The notes under the pieces are model-generated. The model was not told the DNA's origin and did no database searches. It saw only the letters and a list, made by a program, of their open reading frames with translations. A stretch of DNA of 64,000 nucleotides from an uncultured Lachnospiraceae bacterium (GTDB lineage Bacteria > Bacillota > Clostridia > Lachnospirales > Lachnospiraceae), in the NCBI GenBank assembly GCA_934294885.1, contig CAKRAK010000003.1, positions 62,001 to 126,000 of the forward strand. Reading direction: 5' to 3'. The translations under genes and the position numbers were made by a program. How positions within the stretch are numbered: position 1 is the first letter of the stretch; every line of letters begins with the position of its first letter. Positions 1 through 7,489 of the stretch are shown here, piece by piece.

Positions 1-1
1 A

Positions 2-1342
2 TTAAAGGGAAAAGACATCGTAGTATTTGAAGATATTTATTATGATGACTATAAAATTGCCTCCCATAGAGACATAAACTGCCAAGAGCAAACTATTCAT
101 TTTACTACAAATGATGCAGCCAAGATACTGGTACAAACACTATCAAAGATTCAGGAAGGAGGCAGTAATGGCAACGGACAGATTCAGACAGGTGACTCCT
201 TATGGAAAAATATTTTTATGATATTATTTATGATATCGTGCAGTGTAATATCAGCTATATATTTTTTCACAAGAAGAAAAAAACGAAAGAAATGTCTCAT
301 GATACTTCTTTTAATCCCTATGTTGCTCTGTCCATATATGAACAGTCATGCAAAAGCAACAGATAAGCAAACAAAAAACATTACTAAAACTTATGAAAAT
401 CTGGAAAATAAATATAACTCTGAAATACCTGATACCATCGAGGAAAATTCCATTCAATATCAGATAAAATCGATTCAATGGGAAGAAGTACCTTTAACAG
501 AACATGCCGAATATACGGTTTATTTCCGTAATTGTACAAAGCAGCCGGATTATAGTGAAACATATGATTATACCTATACATCACCAACCAATCACAATAC
601 ATTAACGGTAACATTGCCTTTTATTCGTTTGGAAAAAGGCGTGTCCCAGTGGGTGGATGGATTTCGTGCAATTGCAACCTTCCAAAACATCGAAAATGGC
701 GTGTATACCTTAGGAAATCATAGTTTCTCTTACTCTGAAAATATGGAGTTATCAGCAGATGATTACAATGAGCTAATCAAATTATTAGATTACGATTCAA
801 AATCATATAGGTTTTATTCCTATGAATGGAAAGGAGATGGCTATATCGATGAAGATGGTAACCTAAGCCGGGATGCAATTCTTTATGGGCAACAATATGC
901 TACAAATTATAATGTATATTATGGTGATACAGTAGAAATTGGTACACAATATAATGCAATTGTACAATATGAACCAATAACGGTTTTAACAGAGCCTATA
1001 AAGGAACAAAATACCGAGGCAGCCGCTCATGAGGCTACTAATAATGCAAAGAACGAGGATACAAACAGACAAGAAAGTTTAGATGAAACTACAGATTACC
1101 AGCATATAGAGAACGAAACAGATTATTCATCGGGATTACAGGATAACCTGAGCAGCTTAGATAACTTAGTAAAGGAAACTGATTTAAAAGAAGAAATGCA
1201 CCAAAAACAATCAGCTAAAATGATTCTAAACAGCATTTGTTTTGGCATCATTATAATTTGTTTGTTTGAATTATTACGGTTGTCATTAAAACGCAGAAAA
1301 ACGATGAAGTCTCAAAAACCAACTTTAAACGAACGAATCTGA
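2..1342 (+). CDS. Fused surface protein: sortase-sorted VaFE-type tail joined to a second signal-anchored membrane protein (5' truncated)
   Basis: The reading frame is open from base 2 to the stop at 1340-1342, so the ATG at 218 is not a convincing start and the gene begins left of the window. Codons 1-50 (VVFEDIYYD, ASHRDIN, QTIHF) resemble the end of a VaFE/thioester-type surface repeat. Bases 182-199 encode IQTGDS, a sortase-like sorting motif, followed by a membrane segment and a basic tail RRKKRKK (272-292). Instead of stopping, the frame runs straight into a second hydrophobic stretch ending in NSHAKA, which looks like a signal peptide, then about 290 residues of unrecognised extracellular sequence, a Glu/Asn/Thr-rich stalk, a C-terminal membrane helix (about 1220-1288) and a basic tail. 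No good ribosome site precedes an internal start. Function is unknown; cell-surface location is inferred. Confidence 0.7.
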   Translation, partial: LKGKDIVVFEDIYYDDYKIASHRDINCQEQTIHFTTNDAAKILVQTLSKIQEGGSNGNGQIQTGDSLWKNIFMILFMISCSVISAIYFFTRRKKRKKCLMILLLIPMLLCPYMNSHAKATDKQTKNITKTYENLENKYNSEIPDTIEENSIQYQIKSIQWEEVPLTEHAEYTVYFRNCTKQPDYSETYDYTYTSPTNHNTLTVTLPFIRLEKGVSQWVDGFRAIATFQNIENGVYTLGNHSFSYSENMELSADDYNELIKLLDYDSKSYRFYSYEWKGDGYIDEDGNLSRDAILYGQQYATNYNVYYGDTVEIGTQYNAIVQYEPITVLTEPIKEQNTEAAAHEATNNAKNEDTNRQESLDETTDYQHIENETDYSSGLQDNLSSLDNLVKETDLKEEMHQKQSAKMILNSICFGIIIICLFELLRLSLKRRKTMKSQKPTLNERI

Positions 1343-1361
1343 TAACAAACCTCTAAATTCA

Positions 1362-1406
1362 AAAGGAATTGGTATAGGAATAACCGTATTTTATATCAAT
1401 TCCTTT
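1362..1406 (+). terminator. Inverted repeat after the surface-protein gene, possible terminator
   Basis: Arms 1362-1376 (AAAGGAATTGGTATA) and 1392-1406 pair with one mismatch around a 15-base loop. It begins 19 bases after the stop codon. The following bases are only mildly T-rich, so intrinsic termination is plausible but not certain. Confidence 0.45.
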
Positions 1407-1433
1407 AATGGTGTTATTAGGAAAATATATATA

Positions 1434-1461
1434 TTGACAAAATAAACATCGGTGTGATAGT
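1434..1461 (+). promoter_or_regulatory. Probable sigma-A promoter of xerS
   Basis: A consensus -35 TTGACA lies at 1434-1439 and a weaker -10 GATAGT at 1456-1461, spacing 16, preceded by an extended TG at 1453-1454. Transcription would start near 1468, which puts the dif-like palindrome inside the xerS leader. Confidence 0.55.
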
Positions 1462-1478
1462 ATATCTCTAGAAATCCA

Positions 1479-1510
1479 ATTATTCGCAAAACCATAGTTT
1501 TACGAATAAT
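1479..1510. other. dif: Candidate dif site (XerS-type chromosome dimer resolution site)
   Basis: A 32-bp imperfect palindrome: left arm ATTATTCGCAAAA, centre CCATAG, right arm TTTTACGAATAAT. Of 16 mirrored base pairs only two mismatch. Two 13-bp arms around a 6-bp centre match the architecture of dif sites. From memory, the streptococcal difSL site shares the pattern ATT.TTC..AAAA.C.ATA.TTTT and also lies just upstream of xerS. The site ends 24 bases before the XerS-like start codon, and gene orientation switches here from plus to minus. Seen: palindrome and location. Inferred: dif function. Confidence 0.7.
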
Positions 1511-1534
1511 ACATGTGAATTATAGGAGAGTATT

Positions 1535-2599
1535 ATGGCAAATAAAACATATCACGAACAAACTGAAATTAACAATATCATCTTATTACGTAATATATTA
1601 GCGGAATTGCCACAGTATGTTACACTTTATTTCCGTTCCATTGAATATAGCAAAGCTCCCAGAACGCGCTTAGGTTACGCCAGAGATTTGAAATCATTCT
1701 TTGAATTTCTATGTGTAACAAATCCCTCTTTAAAAGACAAACGTCCTGTAGATATTTCACTTGCCGTTATCAATCAATTAGAATCCGAAGATATTGAAGA
1801 ATATCTATCCTATTTAAAATATTACAATAAAGACGGTCGTGAATATTCCAATGGCGAGCGTTCTGTAAAACGTAAATTAGTCGCTATACGTACATTTCTG
1901 AATTATTTATACAAAAACAAAAAAATTGACAGCAATCCGGCAACAATTGTAGATACGCCCAAAATCCACGATAAAGCCATTATACGAATGGAGGTCAATG
2001 AGGTTGCTCAATTTTTGGATAATGTGGAATATGGAAATCGTCTAACAGAACACCAACAGGTTTATCACGAAAAAACAAAGGTTCGGGATCTGGCAATTAT
2101 GACTTTAATGTTAGGAACCGGTATTCGAGTCTCTGAATGTGTCGGTCTGGATATAAATGATATCGACTTTGATACCGACAGAATCAAAATTGTCAGAAAA
2201 GGTGGTTATGAAGCCTATGTTTACTTTGGTCAGGAGGCAAGAAATGCGCTTTTAGACTATATGGAGGAAAGAAAAAAAATAATTCCCGTAGATGGTCATG
2301 AGCAAGCATTATTCTTAAGTAATCAAAGAAAAAGAATTTCTGTTCGATCTGTAGAGAATATGGTAAAAAAATATGCATCCGTTACCACTCCTTTAAAGCA
2401 CATTACACCTCATAAGCTGCGAAGTACTTACGGAACCGCCCTATATCAGCAAACATCTGACATATATCTTGTGGCGGATGTATTAGGACACAAAGACGTT
2501 AACACAACCAAAAAACACTATGCTGCTATGGATGAATGGCAAAGAATGAAGGCAAAAGATGCTGTAACATTACGAGAACACCCAAACTCTTCCAAGTAA
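1535..2599 (+). CDS. xerS: XerS-like tyrosine recombinase
   Basis: 354-residue tyrosine recombinase, the length of streptococcal XerS and longer than usual XerC/XerD (about 300). The N-terminal SAM-like core-binding domain spans about residues 25-135. The catalytic domain shows Arg in GTGIRVSE, Lys in VRKGG, His and Arg in ITPHKLRST, His in LGHKD and the nucleophile Tyr in KKHYA. Segments RDLAI, ALFLSN, VENMVKKY and TPHKLR follow the XerS pattern rather than that of phage integrases. The ATG at 1535 has GGAGAG six bases upstream. It sits alone on the plus strand beside a dif-like palindrome, with no phage genes near. Expected role: resolving chromosome dimers at the terminus, acting as the only recombinase. 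A lesser possibility is a domesticated integrase. Confidence 0.85.
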   Translation: MANKTYHEQTEINNIILLRNILAELPQYVTLYFRSIEYSKAPRTRLGYARDLKSFFEFLCVTNPSLKDKRPVDISLAVINQLESEDIEEYLSYLKYYNKDGREYSNGERSVKRKLVAIRTFLNYLYKNKKIDSNPATIVDTPKIHDKAIIRMEVNEVAQFLDNVEYGNRLTEHQQVYHEKTKVRDLAIMTLMLGTGIRVSECVGLDINDIDFDTDRIKIVRKGGYEAYVYFGQEARNALLDYMEERKKIIPVDGHEQALFLSNQRKRISVRSVENMVKKYASVTTPLKHITPHKLRSTYGTALYQQTSDIYLVADVLGHKDVNTTKKHYAAMDEWQRMKAKDAVTLREHPNSSK

Positions 2600-2669
2600 T
2601 CATAAAACGGAAATGCCTATATAAACCATACAAAAATATATAACCTATTGCAGCCTGTATATCATATTC

Positions 2670-3584
2670 TTATTGTAATTTATCAATTAGCTTTTGAAAA
2701 TATTCCGGTAAATCCGAGTCAAATTCAACATATTGATTGGTTGTCGGATGAACAAATCCTAAAACCTTGGCATGTAACGTCTGACCTTCCAAATCCTTGA
2801 TTTTAGGATTCTTCGGTCCATATACATCATCCCCTAATATGGGATGTCCAATAGACGCCATATGTACACGAATTTGATGAGTTCTTCCTGTTTCTAAAGT
2901 ACATTCAATATAAGAATATTGATGATTTAATTCTTTTAAAACTTTATAATGGGTAACTGCTCTTCTTCCATTTTTATGGTTAATCGCCATTTTCTTACGA
3001 TCCTTTTCATGGCGGCCGATAGGAGCATCAACTGTACCCTCCGGTTCCCGAAAGATTCCATAGCATATAGCATGGTATTTTCTTGTTATGGAATGTGCTT
3101 TCAATTGTTCCGCAAGGTTTCTGTGAGCCAGGTCATTTTTACAAACAACCAACAAACCTGTTGTATTACGGTCAATCCGATGTACAATTCCCGGACGAAT
3201 CACACCGTTAATGGTAGACAATCGTTCACCACAATGATATAGCAGCGCATTAACTAAGGTCCCCGACTCATGTCCGCAAGCAGGGTGCACCACCATATTT
3301 TTGGGCTTATTGACAATGATAATATCGTCGTCTTCATAGACAATATCCAAAGGAATGTTTTCCGCAACCACATCTAATTCCTTTTGTTCTTCTGCATTAA
3401 CAACAACCTTGTCATTTAATTTACATTTGTAATTTGATTTACATTTCTTTTCATTTACAGTTACAAAATTATCCTCAATCAAATGTTGAATATAAGATCT
3501 TGATAATTCAGGAACTCTTTCACTGATATATTTATCTATTCTGATATTTACCTCATCCTCAGATACAACAAAATCGTAAATCAT
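2670..3584 (-). CDS. RluA/RluD-family rRNA pseudouridine synthase
   Basis: About 304 residues. An N-terminal S4 RNA-binding domain (residues about 10-60, RIDKYISERV...SRSYIQHLI) precedes the RluA catalytic domain with the signature VHRIDRNTTG, whose Asp (about 138) is the catalytic residue. C-terminal GRTHQIRVHM is the usual RluA-family motif. Closest known role is isomerising uridines in 23S rRNA helix 69 (RluD/YlyB). The longest frame starts at a TTG (3596) that lies within the Shine-Dalgarno TTGGAG, so the ATG at 3584 is preferred. It follows lspA by 13 bases, as ylyB follows lspA in Bacillus, and converges with xerS. Confidence 0.9.
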   Translation of the reverse strand: MIYDFVVSEDEVNIRIDKYISERVPELSRSYIQHLIEDNFVTVNEKKCKSNYKCKLNDKVVVNAEEQKELDVVAENIPLDIVYEDDDIIIVNKPKNMVVHPACGHESGTLVNALLYHCGERLSTINGVIRPGIVHRIDRNTTGLLVVCKNDLAHRNLAEQLKAHSITRKYHAICYGIFREPEGTVDAPIGRHEKDRKKMAINHKNGRRAVTHYKVLKELNHQYSYIECTLETGRTHQIRVHMASIGHPILGDDVYGPKNPKIKDLEGQTLHAKVLGFVHPTTNQYVEFDSDLPEYFQKLIDKLQ

Positions 3585-3597
3585 AGTATTCTCCAAA

Positions 3598-4125
3598 TTA
3601 TTTTATACGTTCAAAATCTTCATCTTTATATTTGAATAAAATTAAAATAATCAATAAAATAAAGCCTACTGTAACATAGCAGTCAGCAATATTAAATACC
3701 GGAAAATCAATCCATTTAAAATAAAGAAAATCAATCACATACTGATACCGAATTCGGTCTATCATATTGCCAGCAGCTCCCGAAAGGATTAAAACAATCA
3801 GGAATCTGATATCCTTAAATACATTTTTCTTTGTACATCTGACAAAAAACATAATTCCTGCACCCAACACAATCACGGTACATAAAATAAACAGTATCTG
3901 CTTATTTTCAAACAGTCCCCATGCAGCACCCGGATTCTGAATATAGTGAATCTCGAATACATTCTTCCAGATAACAATAGAGGAATATAGTTCCATATTT
4001 TTATCTACAATATATTTAACAAATTGATCCAATCCTACGAATACACAAAAGGAAAGAATTGCAGGCAGATAAGTGCCCACAATTCTTCTTTTAATATTTA
4101 AAACGTTTTCATTTTTTTCTGTCAT
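3598..4125 (-). CDS. lspA: Lipoprotein signal peptidase (signal peptidase II)
   Basis: 175 residues with four predicted membrane helices. It carries the family blocks: DQF in helix 1, NPGAAWG (64-70), the catalytic Asp123 in GAAGNMIDR and the catalytic Asp148 in FNIADC. The enzyme removes signal peptides from prolipoproteins ahead of the lipid-modified cysteine; one plausible substrate in this window is the carboxypeptidase at 9709-10686, which has a lipobox. An N-terminal cytosolic extension of about 15 residues precedes helix 1. AAGGATTAAATTAT supplies the ribosome site. It lies between divIVA and the rluD-like gene in one minus-strand series. Confidence 0.96.
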   Translation of the reverse strand: MTEKNENVLNIKRRIVGTYLPAILSFCVFVGLDQFVKYIVDKNMELYSSIVIWKNVFEIHYIQNPGAAWGLFENKQILFILCTVIVLGAGIMFFVRCTKKNVFKDIRFLIVLILSGAAGNMIDRIRYQYVIDFLYFKWIDFPVFNIADCYVTVGFILLIILILFKYKDEDFERIK

Positions 4126-4160
4126 ATAATTTAATCCTTTTTTGATAATACAATTATAAA

Positions 4161-6140
4161 TTATAAGAAATTAAATCCCTCATCTTCATCATCATCATTA
4201 CCAATTAAATTTGATTTGTTAACCTTTTCTTCCACATCACCAACAAACACATCTTCTGAATCATCTTCTCCCATCAGATGTATTCCCAGTCCTCCTTTAT
4301 CAGATTCTGATTCAGATGAATCTGATGAATGAATACTGAAATTATAATTCAATCCGGACGAAGACACCGAAGCTGCATCCTCAGATCCTGGAATACTAAA
4401 GTTAGACTGTAATCCCTGATTGATTACCGGAATCTCTTCCGAAGACTCTTCTTCCACCAGAAAATCAAATCCATCAGAATAATTATCCTCTGAATCCAAC
4501 ATGGTGGATTCGTTCACCTTATCTTCTACTTCGCCAACAAAGGTTTCTTCCTCCGTACCGGTCGTAAAATCAGCTGAAGAAGTAGTTCCTTCATTATAAG
4601 ATGGCATCTCCTCCGGTTCATTATCTGAAATAAAGTCAAAACCGGTTGAATAATTATCTTCTGAATCCAACATGGTAGACTCATCAATCTTACTCTCAAC
4701 CTCACCTGCAAAGGTTTCTTCCTCAGAATCTTCCGATTCGCTATCTGAAATGAAATCAAAACCGGTTGAATAATTATCTTCTGAATCTAACATAGTAGAT
4801 TCATTTACCTTGCTTTCTACTTCTCCTGCAAGTGTATCATCTTCAAAGGTTAAAGAATCAAACGCACTGGCAGCCGCTTCTGTCTCAGAATGAAGTTTGG
4901 ATTCGTTTGCTGCCTTTTCCTTCGCAGCAGCCTTCTCTTTTGCCTGCTGCATTGCGAAATAATTGATGGACTGCTCCTGACTTGAAGCGTTATCTTTTTG
5001 TTCAGCCTTCTCTCCCTGTTTTCTCGCGGCCTCTCTTACCGCATTAATTGTGGATTCTAATTCCTTATCAATCTTTTCTTTTGCACGCTTTTCGGCTCTT
5101 GCAGCTTCTTCAGCGCGTTCCCTTTCTCTTAACGCAGCTTCTTCTCTTGCTTTTCTTTCCAACTCAAGCTTTTGGGCAGCTTCTTCTCTTGCCTTCTTCT
5201 CCGCAAGCTGTCTTGCTTCCTCTGCTGCTTTTTTCGCTTGTTCGTCTACTTCAGAAATCCCCTTCTTATCCTCCTGTGGTTTTACAGTCGGTTCCGGTTT
5301 ATCGAAATTCTTGTTGTTTTTTATAACATCATTTTCTTTTCTGCTAGCAGGTGCATCATCCAAACCGGCTGAAGCGTTGGGAATATTTCTTTTTACCTTA
5401 GCATTAGCCGACTGACCTGCCTTCATATTCAGGCTAAGCTTTCCACTATCACCGGACATTGAAAATGTTGACTTTTGTGTTGTTTTTGAACTAAATCGTC
5501 CGCCACCATTTTTTGCATCTGCAAAAGGATCAATATTTAAGGAACCAACATTACCGGATGGGTCTCCGGCAGGACGTTCTCCACGTTCATCATTTGCACC
5601 GGTATATCCACCGCCACCACCTAAGCCGCCTTCGTTACCGAAACGTCCGTAGCTGTTGTCAGAATACATACTGCTATCAAAACCTTCTCCTAAATCAATA
5701 TCAACAACCTTACCATCACATAGCTGTAACTGTGCATTTAAGATTTTTTTGAATTGATCAACAAATTGTCCGTGTTGGTTCTGCAACCGGAAAATCTTTT
5801 CCTGTAAATTCTGCAATTCTTCTTTTGCATCTGCGACAATTGATTCTGCTTTCTTTTCAGCCTCAATATTAATCTGACGGGCTTTATCCTTTGCAGAATT
5901 TATTGTCTCTTCTGCAGCCTTTTCCGAAATAGTTAAAGACTTTTGAACAGACTCCTCAATTGTACGATAATGCTGCAAGCTTTCATCTAATGTTGCAACC
6001 TTGTCTTTTAATTCAACATTAGAGCGGTACAATTCAGAATAATCAGATGCCAGTTCATTCATAAACTGCTCAACATCCTTCTTATCAAAACCAATACCAC
6101 CTTTAAATACTTTATTTTGTACGTCTACTGGTGTTAACAT
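4161..6140 (-). CDS. divIVA: DivIVA-family polar/septal scaffold with acidic tandem repeats
   Basis: 659 residues, far longer than Bacillus DivIVA (about 164). Residues 1-140 are the DivIVA lipid-binding and coiled-coil region, opening with LTPVDVQNKVFKGGIGFDKKDV. A Gly-rich linker (GGLGGGGGY, near 170) follows, then a low-complexity Ala/Glu/Lys/Arg coiled coil at about 290-410. The C-terminal third is acidic and holds three near-identical copies of VNESTMLDSEDNYSTGFDF plus a degenerate copy at the C-terminus (VNKSNLIGND...GFNFL). DivIVA binds curved membrane at septa and poles and recruits partners. It sits next to sepF as in the Bacillus ylm-divIVA region, although ylmG and ylmH are absent. 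A strong AGGAGG precedes the ATG. Confidence 0.92.
   Translation of the reverse strand: MLTPVDVQNKVFKGGIGFDKKDVEQFMNELASDYSELYRSNVELKDKVATLDESLQHYRTIEESVQKSLTISEKAAEETINSAKDKARQINIEAEKKAESIVADAKEELQNLQEKIFRLQNQHGQFVDQFKKILNAQLQLCDGKVVDIDLGEGFDSSMYSDNSYGRFGNEGGLGGGGGYTGANDERGERPAGDPSGNVGSLNIDPFADAKNGGGRFSSKTTQKSTFSMSGDSGKLSLNMKAGQSANAKVKRNIPNASAGLDDAPASRKENDVIKNNKNFDKPEPTVKPQEDKKGISEVDEQAKKAAEEARQLAEKKAREEAAQKLELERKAREEAALRERERAEEAARAEKRAKEKIDKELESTINAVREAARKQGEKAEQKDNASSQEQSINYFAMQQAKEKAAAKEKAANESKLHSETEAAASAFDSLTFEDDTLAGEVESKVNESTMLDSEDNYSTGFDFISDSESEDSEEETFAGEVESKIDESTMLDSEDNYSTGFDFISDNEPEEMPSYNEGTTSSADFTTGTEEETFVGEVEDKVNESTMLDSEDNYSDGFDFLVEEESSEEIPVINQGLQSNFSIPGSEDAASVSSSGLNYNFSIHSSDSSESESDKGGLGIHLMGEDDSEDVFVGDVEEKVNKSNLIGNDDDEDEGFNFL
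4455..4850 (-). repeat. Three in-frame DNA repeats in the divIVA tail
   Basis: Top-strand copies around 4461-4520, 4631-4690 and 4751-4810 share long runs such as GAATAATTATC and CTGAATC. The first two copies by gene order start 120 bp apart, the next 170 bp apart. Each encodes the GEVE-K-NESTMLDSEDNYS-GFDF module. Confidence 0.85.
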
Positions 6141-6209
6141 ACAGTTCTCCTCCTACCCAATACAAATTTCCCCTAAATACCTGATACATTCCATATAACA
6201 AGCATAGAA

Positions 6210-6770
6210 CTAATAAATACCTAACTCAGGAGATAACGTTGAATCATTCATAATCTCTCCCCGTAAATCACCTGTAACATCGATATTATGTGGTGCAGCA
6301 ATGAAAATATTTGCCGATATAGCCTGTAACGAACCATCTAATGCATAACAGGAACCACCGATAAAATCTATGATTCTTTGTGCTGCATGCACTTCAATGC
6401 CTTCCATATTAATAACGATCGTTTTACCCTCTTTTAAAAAATCGGTCACTCTTTGCGCTTCATTAAATTCCTGTGGTTTAATTACATACACTTGATTACT
6501 ACTCCTATTATTACTACGACTGTTAATAGATACTAATTTACTTGGATTAGATGGTTTACTCGGTCTCGATTTAACATGTCGAGGCTCATAGTCATCTAAA
6601 TCATCCTCTTCATATGTATTTCTGACTTTCGTTCTTGACTTTCTCGGTTTCTCCTCATATTCCTCTTCAAAGTCATCATCTTCATCAAATAAGTCATCAT
6701 CAAACTCTTCTTCAGGATCTGATAGCTTTAAAAAATCAATAAACTTGTGCATACCTGTTTTTGTTGCCAT
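6210..6770 (-). CDS. sepF: Cell division protein SepF
   Basis: 186 residues from the preferred start. The N-terminus (MATKTGMHKFIDFLKL) is the short amphipathic membrane helix of SepF. An acidic, disordered linker rich in Asp/Glu and Arg/Lys/Ser follows (about 20-95), then the SepF core from about 100, with VYVIKPQEFNEAQ, the helix-forming GKTIVINMEG and RIIDFIGGSCYALDG. SepF bundles FtsZ and tethers it to membrane, replacing FtsA-type anchoring in Gram-positives. The longest frame starts two codons upstream at 6776, but AAAGGAG lies seven bases before the ATG at 6770, so that start is chosen. It lies between yggS and divIVA, a conserved Firmicutes arrangement. Confidence 0.95.
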   Translation of the reverse strand: MATKTGMHKFIDFLKLSDPEEEFDDDLFDEDDDFEEEYEEKPRKSRTKVRNTYEEDDLDDYEPRHVKSRPSKPSNPSKLVSINSRSNNRSSNQVYVIKPQEFNEAQRVTDFLKEGKTIVINMEGIEVHAAQRIIDFIGGSCYALDGSLQAISANIFIAAPHNIDVTGDLRGEIMNDSTLSPELGIY

Positions 6771-6782
6771 GTTCATACTCCT

Positions 6783-7475
6783 TTATATGTTATAATTTCG
6801 TTGGCCAAAAATTGCTGTTCCTACACGAACCATTGTGGCCCCCTCTTCTATTGCAACCTTAAAATCATTTGTCATGCCCATTGACAGGACATTCATATCA
6901 ATATTATCAATGTTTTCACAAATGATGTCAAGGGATAATTGTTTTAATGCACGGAAATACTTTCGATTATCCTCCGGATCATCAACAAATGGCGCAATTG
7001 TCATTAAGCCATTAACATGTATATGGGAAAAATCTTTAATTTCCTTCAAAAACGGGATTACTTCCTGTAATTTCAGACCGAATTTGCTATCCTCCTCTGC
7101 AACATTTACTTCAATCAGTACTTGTGCAATCACATTCTTTTTTGCTGCTTCTTTCTCTATTTCCTTTGCAAGTTTTAAGGAGTCCAGTGAATGAATCATA
7201 TATGCCTTATCTACTACGTATTTGACCTTATTGGTCTGCAAATGTCCGATTTGATGAAACCGGACAGGCTTAGAAACATTCTCGTATTTGTCACATAACT
7301 CCTGAACCTTGTTCTCACCGAAATCAACAACACCAATCCGAATCAGCTCCTCAATATCTGCCAAAGGCTTTGTCTTACTGACTGCAATCAGAGTAACATC
7401 CTCCGGATTCCGTCCGGCTTTGACTGCTGTCTGTATAACCTCTTCTTTTATTTTATTATAATTATCTACTACCAA
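6783..7475 (-). CDS. YggS-family pyridoxal phosphate homeostasis protein
   Basis: About 230 residues; single-domain PLP-binding barrel of the YggS/YlmE/PLPBP family. The PLP lysine lies in LIAVSKTKP near residue 33. Other conserved blocks are DFGENKVQEL, FHQIGHLQTNK, VNGLMTIAP and the C-terminal LSMGMTNDF and GATMVRVGTAIFG. The family buffers PLP and affects amino-acid balance; no enzymatic reaction is established. The longest frame begins at a GTG (7484) that is itself part of the Shine-Dalgarno AAAGAGGTG. The TTG at 7475, eight bases downstream of AGAGG, is the likelier start. It lies 12 bases before sepF, as ylmE does in Bacillus. Confidence 0.93.
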   Translation of the reverse strand: MVVDNYNKIKEEVIQTAVKAGRNPEDVTLIAVSKTKPLADIEELIRIGVVDFGENKVQELCDKYENVSKPVRFHQIGHLQTNKVKYVVDKAYMIHSLDSLKLAKEIEKEAAKKNVIAQVLIEVNVAEEDSKFGLKLQEVIPFLKEIKDFSHIHVNGLMTIAPFVDDPEDNRKYFRALKQLSLDIICENIDNIDMNVLSMGMTNDFKVAIEEGATMVRVGTAIFGQRNYNI

Positions 7476-7489
7476 AAATAACACCTCTT

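Noticed and set aside
168..221. Short frame with ATG at 168 and a good GGAGG upstream
   Set aside because: Only 17 codons, out of frame with and fully inside the surface-protein frame; no sign of coding use.
218..1342. Separate 374-residue protein starting at 218
   Set aside because: The same frame is open back to base 2 and the ATG has no ribosome site; it is the middle of a longer gene.
1535..2599. Phage or integrative-element integrase
   Set aside because: No excisionase, phage or conjugation genes nearby and no att-like direct repeats; XerS-type length and a dif-like site fit better.
2600..2669. Terminator between xerS and the rluD-like gene
   Set aside because: The gap is AT-rich but I could not find a stable hairpin with a T run for either direction.
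5050..5415. Open frames on plus over divIVA (Leu/Ser-rich)
   Set aside because: They are the antisense reading of the low-complexity Ala/Glu/Lys coiled coil and have no ribosome sites.
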